Below the pieces are notes generated by a model. That model was not told where the DNA came from and made no database searches. It saw only the letters and a list, made by a program, of their open reading frames with translations. From Actinomycetes bacterium (lineage in GTDB: Bacteria > Actinomycetota > Actinomycetes > S36-B12 > UBA5976), in contig JAJXSV010000169.1 in NCBI GenBank assembly GCA_021784375.1, positions 1-5,566 of the forward strand: 5,566 bases of DNA, in the 5' to 3' direction. The position numbers were made by a program, and so were the translations under genes. This document shows, piece after piece, positions 1 through 5,566 of this stretch (positions within the stretch are counted from its first letter, which is position 1; each line of letters starts with the position of its first letter).

Positions 1-965
1 ATCACGCGGCCGCCGAGGATCGCTGCAGCGCCGGCGAGTGTTCGCAGCAGCGTGGTCTTGCCCGAGCCCGACCGGCCGGTGATGGCCGTGATGCTCCCGC
101 GCCGGAAGACGTGCGTGATGCCCGACGGCACGGGATGGCCCGCCATGCCGCAGGTGAGCTCTTCGAGGCTGAGCAACGGCTCGCTGGTTGCCTGACGACG
201 ATGAGGCGAGGGGGGCAGGACCGCGACTTCGGCATCACGGCCCGCGAGTTCGATGCCCTGATCGCTGCGAATGGCAGCGACCTGACGGTGCAGGCCGATG
301 CGCAGCTCATCCGGGATGCGCACCCACCCGCGCGCGTCGATGACCTGCTTCGGCACCGCACCGGGCGACCACTGCTCGCTGATGCGCCCATCCCGCAGGC
401 TCACCACACGATCCGCGATGCGCTCGGCCCGCGCATCGTGCGTCACCAGCAACACAGTCACGTGACGTTGCCGCACCTGCCGGTCCAGCGCGTCGTACAG
501 CGCTTCCGCCTCCTCAGGTGGCAGTGCTCCCGTGGGCTCATCGGCAAGCAGCACATCGGGCTCCATCGACATGGCCAGGGCCACGGCGACTACCTGTCGC
601 TCGCCACGGGTCAGTCGTGCAATGCGGCGGTGATGGATGGCGCGGGGAACGAACTCGAGTCCACTTGCGCTTCCGAACAATGCGAAGTGCTCCCGCACCG
701 TCAGCTGCCCCGCCAGGTTGTCGAACTGGCGCACCACCCCTATCCGCGGGTCCGAGCCACCGCCACCGGAAACGAGCACCGAGCCGGCCGTGGGTTCGAG
801 CTCGCCGCTCAGGATGCCGACGAGTGTGGTCTTTCCGGACCCATTCGGCCCGCGCACGATGCACACCTCGCCATCCGCCACTGTCAGGTCGAGTCCGTTG
901 AGGGCGGGAACGGCGCTCGACCCCGTTCCGTAGACCTTGACCAAGCCATGCAGTGCGATGCTCAT
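1..965 (-). CDS. ABC transporter ATPase with tandem nucleotide-binding domains, 3' end missing
   Basis: Cytoplasmic ATPase that should power the FtsX-type permease encoded just upstream. The frame is open from ATG at 965 to the window edge: 321 codons, no stop, C-terminus lost. Domain 1 (residues about 1-200) has A-loop Tyr12, Walker A GPNGSGKTT (39-47), Q-loop Gln80, signature LTRGE (118-122), Walker B VLLADE (138-143) and H-loop His176. Residues about 207-242 resemble an AbrB-type beta-hairpin (ARGWVRIPDELR). Domain 2 begins near residue 261 and shows Walker A GRSGSGKTT (297-305) before the sequence ends. The start is supported by a four-base ATGA overlap with the permease stop and by GGAG five bases upstream. 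Domain 1 is closest in style to the LolD/MacB ATPases. Oddities are an Arg in the signature and Pro149 where the D-loop aspartate is expected. The ABC assignment is certain; the substrate is unknown. Confidence 0.93.
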   Translation of the reverse strand, partial: MSIALHGLVKVYGTGSSAVPALNGLDLTVADGEVCIVRGPNGSGKTTLVGILSGELEPTAGSVLVSGGGGSDPRIGVVRQFDNLAGQLTVREHFALFGSASGLEFVPRAIHHRRIARLTRGERQVVAVALAMSMEPDVLLADEPTGALPPEEAEALYDALDRQVRQRHVTVLLVTHDARAERIADRVVSLRDGRISEQWSPGAVPKQVIDARGWVRIPDELRIGLHRQVAAIRSDQGIELAGRDAEVAVLPPSPHRRQATSEPLLSLEELTCGMAGHPVPSGITHVFRRGSITAITGRSGSGKTTLLRTLAGAAAILGGRV

Positions 966-3793
966 GGCTGCTCCGGTGCCGGGGCCCGGTGAACGCCGCT
1001 ACGAGCGGCCGCGGTGGCCGCGGTCCAGGCGAGGAGCAGTGTGCCGACAAGCACGAGCAGTTGCCGGCCGAGGTCCGCCTGCGGCGCCAACGGGGGCACG
1101 GCGGGGTTGCCGGAGAGATCGATGTTCGACCAGGTGAGCACGACGGGAAGCAGCAGCAGGAGCACCGCCAGCGCGAGCGCTGCGGCGGACGCGGTCAAGG
1201 CCACGACCACATCGCGAACCGTCCTGGACATGCGACTCCGAGGAAGGCCCTGCGCCTCCCAGCCGGCGAAGTCCGAAGTGCCGACCACCTCCCGCACCGA
1301 CGTCAGCGCGAAGGCGATGAAGAGCAGCACAACCACGAGCACCAGCAACTCCAGTGTGCGCTCGCTCCAAGCGCTCGAACTCGAGGCCGCGTCGAGCGCC
1401 TCGACGCCGGCGCGGTTCGTCACGGTGAGCCCGACCATCGCTTCCGATTGCGCGACTGACGGCGCCAACGGCCGGGTGAGCCAGATGTCGCTCACCCGCA
1501 GGCTCTCCGGGGCGTAGGCCGCCAACAACCCGTCCAAGGTCCCGGGATCCAACAGGATGAAGCGCTGCGAGACGGTGGGAAGTCGTTGTACCACAAGGGA
1601 AACCCGGACGGGCACCACGACAGCCCCGTTCAGCCGCACGGCGATCACGCCGTTCCGAACCAGCGATGACGTCGCAGGGTCCACGACTGCGCGCACCTGT
1701 ACGGGCGGACGCACCACCGACGCGAAGGCCTGGCCGCCCACCAGTGCGTAGGGCCAGCGCAGGGAGCCCACGCCCATGGCACGCATCGGACCGGTCGCCG
1801 GCAGTGATGCAGCGATGTCGAGGGGCGCTGTGTCAGCGGAGAGGGCGTCGATCACCAGCGTCCCGGTGGGAGCAGCGAGGGCGTTGCGCCCCTCACCAAC
1901 GGCATGCGCTCGGTGTGCCATGGCGTCCGGCAACTCGGCGAGGGCGAAACCGAGCAGTGCGACCGTGGAAGCCGAGATCTGCAGGTTGAACCTGCCATTC
2001 GCCTGCACCGTCAACGGGATCTGCGTGGATTCGAGGCGGTCGTTCATGACCCAGACGGACAGCGAGACCGTCGACGCCAGGCCCAGCACGTGACCCGACA
2101 GTCGGTGCTTGCCGCGGAGGGTCTGGCCGACTGCATTCGCGTTGGCTGGCAGGGCAGACGTGATCGCACGATTGGGAACCCCGGTCTGGTCGCTGATGTC
2201 GGGCACTTGTGTCCAAGCGCCCGGATCCACCGAGATGAGTTGGACGGGGATGTCCTGCACGACGCTCTCGCGCACGCTGGTGACGACCGTGCGTACGGGG
2301 AACACCCTGCCCCCACCGGACATCCTCGAGTAGTCGGAGAGCGAGTGGTCCTGCATGGGCAGGCGATCGCCCCAGGTGATGCGCGTTGCCAAGGGGCTGG
2401 CGAAGATCGCGTGATCGGTGATGCCTTGCTGCAAGGTGGCCAGCGATGCCATCGACGACATGACGAAGGCGGCGAGGAAGCCCGTGACGACCGCCATGGC
2501 CGTGAAGCGGGAGGCGTTGGCTCGCAGGAGGTTCCGTGTGAATGGCCGTGTCGCGAATCGCCTACCCGCAGGCGCGAGCAGGACGGCGAGCGCGCCACCC
2601 GCGCAGGAGAGCAGCAGGACCTGCCCGTCGTACCCGCCAAGCCACGCAATTGTGACCCAGGTACCGCAGGCGAGTGCCAGCACCGCCGCGCCCGCCCAGC
2701 GCCTGAGTGCGAGACCGGCGATCAACGCCAGCCAGCCCGTGCCGAGCAACGTCACGGTCCACCAGGCCAGCAACGGCTCGACGGTGTGCGGGCTCCGGAA
2801 CGCCAACTCGCTCGAAGCGACACCGATGCCGACACCGATGAGACCGCCGAGTCCGACGACCAACGCGGCAAGCCCGCCGGTGAGGAGCAAGGACTCACCC
2901 GTCGACCAGTCGTACTGGCGGCCCAGTTGCAGCAAGGAGTCATGCTCACGCCGTGACGCGAGCGCGATGCGGTGCACGGAGAAGACGACGATGAGCAGCA
3001 GGCACAGGGCCAACCCGAGCATGCGACGCTGGAGTGCCAGCACCTGCGCATGTGTCGCCGCCAACTGGGTGGTCGGCGCCACCAACTGCAGTTGACCGCT
3101 CTGCAGACTCAGGCGATCCGCCGCCGTCATCAGCCGATCGATGTAGCCGCCGATGCCCGTGGCGTTGATGATCGAGGGGTCGATGCGCGCCGACCAACTC
3201 AGGGTGTGTGGGACCGCGACGAGCGCACGCAGGCGGGCCATGCCGCTGACATCGGCGCCGACAAGCAGGGGAGTGCCCGGTTCGAGCCCCAGCGCCAGCG
3301 CAGCATCCGGGCGCAGCCTGGCGTGGCCGACGACCTGCAGGCCGGATGGGGCATGGAAGTCGGCCCTTCCCACCAGCAGCACTTCACACGAGGAGGGCGT
3401 GCACGCGCTGGGAAGGCGTCCCGCATCCAATGTCAACTCGGCGGCGGGGCCTGCTGCGGCAAGCAACTGGTAACGACCGAAGCGCTGGTCGGAGAGTGGC
3501 CGGTAGGTGAGGTGTTCGAAGATGCGCTTGCCTGACAGCCCTTGCAGCGCCGGAATCGCGAGGGCGCGAATGGTGTCCGGGAGCGCCTGCGGGTCACTCG
3601 TCGTGACCGACAGCCATTGGCTGGCGGGGGGCAGTGCGGACACCCGCTCCGCAACGGCCTGCGACTCGACGGTCGCCTGGGCGGAGATGACGAGCACCAG
3701 CACGCCCTGCACGGCAGCGATGAGCAGGACAGCGCCGCCCAGCCCGGTGGACCGGCGCCAGAAGCGCAGCCATGACAGCCGCCAAGCCCTCAT
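962..3793 (-). CDS. FtsX-like ABC transporter permease, ten membrane helices
   Basis: Integral membrane subunit of a MacB/LolC/FtsX-superfamily (type VII) ABC transporter, complete at 943 residues. Predicted helices by hydrophobicity: about 18-38, 256-277, 301-329, 341-363, 366-386, 390-408, 430-452, 811-833, 862-886 and 908-930. The layout is two FtsX units (helix 1 with 2-4, and helix 7 with 8-10) joined by helices 5-6. Extracytoplasmic domains cover about 39-255 and 453-810. After helices 2 and 8 comes the family's cytoplasmic coupling segment (SRREHDSLLQLG near 280; SVREVVGTS near 832). The basic N-terminus (MRAWRLSWLRFWRR) fits an inside orientation. The ATG at 3793 is the first good start, and no Shine-Dalgarno lies close to it; see the leaderless promoter entry. 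The stop overlaps the ATPase start, so the two genes form an operon. Members of this superfamily move lipids or lipoproteins, export peptides or drugs, or drive cell-wall hydrolases from the membrane. Which applies here is not visible. Confidence 0.93.
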   Translation of the reverse strand: MRAWRLSWLRFWRRSTGLGGAVLLIAAVQGVLVLVISAQATVESQAVAERVSALPPASQWLSVTTSDPQALPDTIRALAIPALQGLSGKRIFEHLTYRPLSDQRFGRYQLLAAAGPAAELTLDAGRLPSACTPSSCEVLLVGRADFHAPSGLQVVGHARLRPDAALALGLEPGTPLLVGADVSGMARLRALVAVPHTLSWSARIDPSIINATGIGGYIDRLMTAADRLSLQSGQLQLVAPTTQLAATHAQVLALQRRMLGLALCLLLIVVFSVHRIALASRREHDSLLQLGRQYDWSTGESLLLTGGLAALVVGLGGLIGVGIGVASSELAFRSPHTVEPLLAWWTVTLLGTGWLALIAGLALRRWAGAAVLALACGTWVTIAWLGGYDGQVLLLSCAGGALAVLLAPAGRRFATRPFTRNLLRANASRFTAMAVVTGFLAAFVMSSMASLATLQQGITDHAIFASPLATRITWGDRLPMQDHSLSDYSRMSGGGRVFPVRTVVTSVRESVVQDIPVQLISVDPGAWTQVPDISDQTGVPNRAITSALPANANAVGQTLRGKHRLSGHVLGLASTVSLSVWVMNDRLESTQIPLTVQANGRFNLQISASTVALLGFALAELPDAMAHRAHAVGEGRNALAAPTGTLVIDALSADTAPLDIAASLPATGPMRAMGVGSLRWPYALVGGQAFASVVRPPVQVRAVVDPATSSLVRNGVIAVRLNGAVVVPVRVSLVVQRLPTVSQRFILLDPGTLDGLLAAYAPESLRVSDIWLTRPLAPSVAQSEAMVGLTVTNRAGVEALDAASSSSAWSERTLELLVLVVVLLFIAFALTSVREVVGTSDFAGWEAQGLPRSRMSRTVRDVVVALTASAAALALAVLLLLLPVVLTWSNIDLSGNPAVPPLAPQADLGRQLLVLVGTLLLAWTAATAAARSGVHRAPAPEQP
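971..974 (-). promoter_or_regulatory. Ribosome binding site for the ABC ATPase gene
   Basis: On the minus strand GGAG lies five bases before the ATG at 965, inside the last codons of the permease gene. Together with the ATGA stop/start overlap it indicates translational coupling, with ribosomes finishing the permease and restarting on the ATPase. It supports this start over any later one. Confidence 0.65.
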
Positions 3794-3799
3794 TGCTGC

Positions 3800-3805
3800 A
3801 ATGTA
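3800..3805 (-). promoter_or_regulatory. Candidate -10 box giving a leaderless permease-ATPase mRNA
   Basis: On the minus strand TACATT (fits TAnnnT) ends six bases before the permease ATG, so transcription would begin at or next to the A of the start codon. There is no purine-rich ribosome site within 15 bases of the ATG, which fits a leaderless message. No convincing -35 box is seen 16-19 bases further upstream. Leaderless starts with this spacing are common in actinobacteria. A prediction from sequence only. Confidence 0.45.
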
Positions 3806-3889
3806 GTGAGCGCTCCGCGTTGCGACGAGATGTTCGTGCCGTTGCTCGGGGCGACGCGGTGCGCGAGCAGGCGGCCACAGATCCCTGAA

Positions 3890-3895
3890 TAGACT
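3890..3895 (+). promoter_or_regulatory. Candidate -10 box for the tRNA gene
   Basis: TAGACT (fits TAnnnT) ends nine bases before the mature tRNA 5' end at 3905, so transcription would start about 3901-3903 and leave a very short 5' leader for RNase P. No good -35 element is seen at the usual spacing, so the assignment is weak. Confidence 0.35.
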
Positions 3896-3904
3896 CGGCG
3901 CGGC

Positions 3905-3978
3905 GGGGTGGTAGCTCAGTTGGTCAGAGCCCCGGACTCATAATCCGGTCGTCGTCGGTTCGAGCCCGACCCACCCTA
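3905..3978 (+). tRNA. tRNA-Met (anticodon CAU), elongator type
   Basis: The sequence folds into a full cloverleaf. The acceptor stem is 3905-3911 with 3971-3977 (seven pairs, the first a G-U wobble), and A3978 is the discriminator base. The D stem is GCTC/GAGC (3914-3917, 3927-3930). The anticodon stem CCGGA/TCCGG is perfectly paired, with loop CTCATAA and anticodon CAU at 3939-3941. The variable loop has five bases. The T stem GTCGG/CCGAC encloses TTCGAGC. It is not an initiator: the three G-C pairs next to the anticodon loop and the 1-72 mismatch are missing. The alternative for CAU is tRNA-Ile2, where the anticodon C is changed to lysidine. The G1-U72 pair with A73 resembles elongator tRNA-Met of Gram-positive bacteria as I recall them, so Met is preferred. 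CCA is not encoded; CGG follows. Position 26 is C, where a purine is usual. Confidence 0.92.
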
Positions 3979-4049
3979 CGGTTGTGATGTATTGGTCCGC
4001 CTGACGCGTGACAGTCTCGCATCTCGGGGGCGTTGCGTGTCGTGGAGCA

Positions 4050-4080
4050 GCGGGCCAGGCTCCAACCTGCTCTGGCCCGC
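4050..4080 (+). terminator. GC-rich hairpin, possible terminator after the tRNA
   Basis: GCGGGCCAG (4050-4058) pairs perfectly with CTGGCCCGC (4072-4080): nine base pairs around a 13-base loop. It lies 71 bases past the tRNA and 96 bases before the next start codon. No run of T follows, so it is not a classical intrinsic terminator, although hairpins without a T tract are often proposed as terminators in high-GC bacteria. It could also be a regulatory inverted repeat for the downstream gene. The rest of 3979-4176 shows no gene that I can support. Confidence 0.4.
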
Positions 4081-4148
4081 GCCGGGCTCCCTCTCGGGCG
4101 CGGCACACCAGAGGGCGCGCATGCCCGCGTGCTGGCCCCACGCTGTCG

Positions 4149-4154
4149 TACGCT
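4149..4154 (+). promoter_or_regulatory. Candidate -10 box for the PAS-GAF-PAS gene
   Basis: TACGCT (fits TAnnnT) would place the transcript start near 4161 and give a leader of about 16 bases that still contains the ribosome binding site. No clear -35 box is present. Weak evidence on its own. Confidence 0.3.
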
Positions 4155-4165
4155 GTGCGCCGAAT

Positions 4166-4171
4166 GAGGAG
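4166..4171 (+). promoter_or_regulatory. Ribosome binding site for the PAS-GAF-PAS gene
   Basis: GAGGAG sits five bases before the ATG at 4177, a strong Shine-Dalgarno match. It fixes this start over later in-frame ATG codons and contrasts with the permease gene, which has no such site. Confidence 0.75.
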
Positions 4172-4176
4172 CCTCC

Positions 4177-5544
4177 ATGACTGCGTTCCCCACGGACAGC
4201 GATCCTGCCGACTCGCCCTCCAGCCTGCCCGATGAACTTGAGGCCTCGCCGGAACTGGTGCGCGCTGCCACCACGCTTGGGCACGTTGCCGTGTGGGAGT
4301 ACCGGGTCGCTGAAGATCGCATGTCCCGCACGCGCAACCACGACAGCCTGTACGGGCTTCCCTGGCAGGAGGTGTGGCATCGCAGCACCTTCCTGGACGC
4401 GACCGTCGAGGCCGATCGTGGTCCCTCCGGTGAAGCCATTGCGGCCTGCCTGGCCCCCGGGGGGCCGGACTTCTACGAATTCGACTTCCGCGTCATGTGG
4501 CCCGACGGCAGTCGGCACTGGCTGTCCGTTCGAGGCGAGGTGGTCGTCCGCACGCCCGATGGCGCTGGAGCGGTGGTCCGCGGCGTCCTCATCGACATCG
4601 ATCATCGCAAGTCGACGGAAGCGCGTGTGGAGCGCCTGATGCGTCTCTACCGGACGTTGAGCGCGTGCAACCAGGCGCTCGTCAAGAGCAATTCGGAATC
4701 GGAGATCTTCCACACGGTCTGTGAAGCCATCGTGCTCGGTGGATTCGGCGAGTTCGCGTGGATCGGCAAGGAGCTGCCCACCGGTGAGCTGCACCCGGTC
4801 GCCTGGGCGGGCGAAGATTCACTCGACTTCCTGGCCTGGCGTGCTGCTGAGTTGGCACGGCATGCGGATGGGCAACGTGATCTGGCGGAGTTGTCGCGAC
4901 GTCAGAATCGGGTGCTCTGGCGGCGGCAATCCACCACACTGCCGACGGACGTCTTCGGCGCCGCGTCGAGCCGACGCGGCTACGCCTCCACCACCGCGAT
5001 CCCACTGCGCAAGGGCGGGCGACCGGTCGGCACGCTCTCCGTGTACTCGCGGGATGAGGAGAACTTCGATCCCGAACTGGACTCCCTGCTCGAGGAGATG
5101 GCGTCGGACATCTCGTTCGCGCTCGACAGCATGGATTTCCGGCAGGAGGAGCTGAAGACGCGTGAAGCGCACGAACAGAGCGAGCGCAATTACCGCGACA
5201 TCCTGGAGAGGGCGTCCGTCGGCATCTACGTCGTCGAGGGCGGTCGATTCGTGCTCGTGAGCGAGCAGGCAGCGGCACTGCTGGGCTATGCGTCCGCAGC
5301 GCAGTTGCTCGGCATGGAGGCCAGGCGGGCGCTTCCCGAGCGCTACTGGGACCGGGTCGACGTGACGACGCCGATCCTGGAACGGCCGGAGCTCTCGCTG
5401 GACTTGACCTTCGAGGTCGATGATCCAGGGGCGCGGCCAAGGGTCGTGCGCGCTTCCTCCGTCACGGCCAACTTCGAGGGTCGCCCGTCGCGCGTCGGCT
5501 TCCTCGTGGAGGTGCCACACATCGCGGGCCCCTCGCTCGCTTGA
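4177..5544 (+). CDS. PAS-GAF-PAS sensory protein without an output domain
   Basis: Predicted soluble signal-sensing protein of 455 residues with no signal peptide or membrane helix. A PAS domain of the PAS_3 type covers about 28-147, with the typical WPDGSRHWLSVRG strand (108-120) and a closing IDIDHRK motif (139-145). A linker helix (146-162) leads into a GAF domain at about 163-318. Its C-terminal half (RRGYASTTAIPLRKGG at 266-281, then SVY and DISFALDSMD) closely resembles GAF domains attached to diguanylate cyclases and histidine kinases. A charged helix, probably coiled coil (319-340), joins a second PAS domain (about 341-446; ASVGIYVVEGGRFVL, then LLGYAS). The protein ends nine residues later, with no GGDEF, EAL, kinase or DNA-binding domain. 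PAS and GAF domains bind small ligands or mediate dimerisation, but no flavin-binding LOV cysteine motif or phytochrome-type motif is seen. It may signal through a partner kinase or cyclase. The start is set by GAGGAG five bases upstream. The domains are recognised with confidence; ligand and partner are unknown. Confidence 0.9.
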   Translation: MTAFPTDSDPADSPSSLPDELEASPELVRAATTLGHVAVWEYRVAEDRMSRTRNHDSLYGLPWQEVWHRSTFLDATVEADRGPSGEAIAACLAPGGPDFYEFDFRVMWPDGSRHWLSVRGEVVVRTPDGAGAVVRGVLIDIDHRKSTEARVERLMRLYRTLSACNQALVKSNSESEIFHTVCEAIVLGGFGEFAWIGKELPTGELHPVAWAGEDSLDFLAWRAAELARHADGQRDLAELSRRQNRVLWRRQSTTLPTDVFGAASSRRGYASTTAIPLRKGGRPVGTLSVYSRDEENFDPELDSLLEEMASDISFALDSMDFRQEELKTREAHEQSERNYRDILERASVGIYVVEGGRFVLVSEQAAALLGYASAAQLLGMEARRALPERYWDRVDVTTPILERPELSLDLTFEVDDPGARPRVVRASSVTANFEGRPSRVGFLVEVPHIAGPSLA

Positions 5545-5557
5545 CCTGTACGGTGGC

Positions 5558-5566
5558 AGATCGGAA
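5558..5566. other. Probable Illumina adapter remnant at the contig end
   Basis: The window ends with AGATCGGAA, identical to the first nine bases of the standard Illumina TruSeq read-through adapter. A chance match exactly at the end is unlikely (about one in 4^9 for a given position). The real insert then ends at 5557, 13 bases after the PAS-GAF-PAS stop codon, and the stop itself is not affected. Confidence 0.7.

Noticed and set aside
6..13. GCGGCCGC (NotI recognition site) close to the left edge, suggesting cloning vector
   Set aside because: The reading frame of the second ATPase domain continues sensibly through it (L-G-G-R-V after Walker A), so it is natural high-GC coding sequence.
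111..992. Long open frame on the plus strand opposite the ATPase gene (293 codons)
   Set aside because: It mirrors a gene with clear Walker, signature and H-loop motifs on the minus strand. Its translation is rich in Arg, His, Gln and Ala with no domain, as expected for an antisense frame in high-GC DNA.
2818..2840. Direct repeat of CGACACCGATG (2818-2828 and 2830-2840)
   Set aside because: The repeat follows from a glycine-rich G-V-G-I-G-V stretch in membrane helix 3 of the permease. Two copies of 11 bases inside a coding frame are not a repeat element.
1904..2956. Long open frame on the plus strand opposite the permease (350 codons)
   Set aside because: The translation is low-complexity and charged with no recognisable domain or membrane segment, while the opposite strand encodes a coherent ten-helix permease.
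3905..3978. tRNA gene as an integration site for a mobile element
   Set aside because: No integrase, no repeated copy of the tRNA 3' end and no change in base composition on either side.
3976..4794. Minus-strand open frame of 272 codons across the tRNA flank and the PAS gene
   Set aside because: It is antisense to well-matched PAS and GAF sequence that has its own strong ribosome site, and the translation shows no family resemblance.

Overview
This is a high-GC bacterial window, roughly two thirds G+C by eye. It most likely comes from an actinobacterium. Three things support this: the style of the large FtsX-family permease, with a short CX4C motif in its first external domain; promoter-like TAnnnT hexamers without a recognisable -35 box, one placed so that the mRNA would be leaderless; and a tRNA gene with no encoded CCA. 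No single marker gene fixes the lineage, so this is an inference. The window is probably a whole assembly contig. The left end cuts through a gene, and the last nine bases match the start of the common Illumina adapter.

The left two thirds (1-3793) is a two-gene operon on the minus strand for an ABC transporter of the MacB/LolCDE/FtsX (type VII) superfamily. The first gene (3793 to 962) is a complete 943-residue permease with ten predicted membrane helices and two extracytoplasmic domains. Its stop codon overlaps the start of the second gene by the four bases ATGA (965-962). The second gene is an ATPase that runs off the left edge. It holds one complete nucleotide-binding domain, a short AbrB-like beta-hairpin segment, and the start of a second nucleotide-binding domain with an intact Walker A motif. 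A duplicated permease with a duplicated ATPase suggests a one-permease, one-ATPase transporter. The substrate cannot be told from the sequence.

The middle (3794-4176) is intergenic apart from one tRNA gene. It holds a candidate leaderless promoter for the permease, a candidate promoter for the tRNA, an elongator-type tRNA with anticodon CAU (3905-3978), a GC-rich hairpin (4050-4080), and the promoter and ribosome-binding region of the next gene.

The right third (4177-5544, plus strand) is a soluble 455-residue sensor protein with the order PAS-GAF-PAS and no output domain inside the reading frame. It probably works with a partner encoded elsewhere, perhaps just beyond the window. Nothing shows that it is functionally linked to the transporter. 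It is transcribed away from it, with the tRNA in between.
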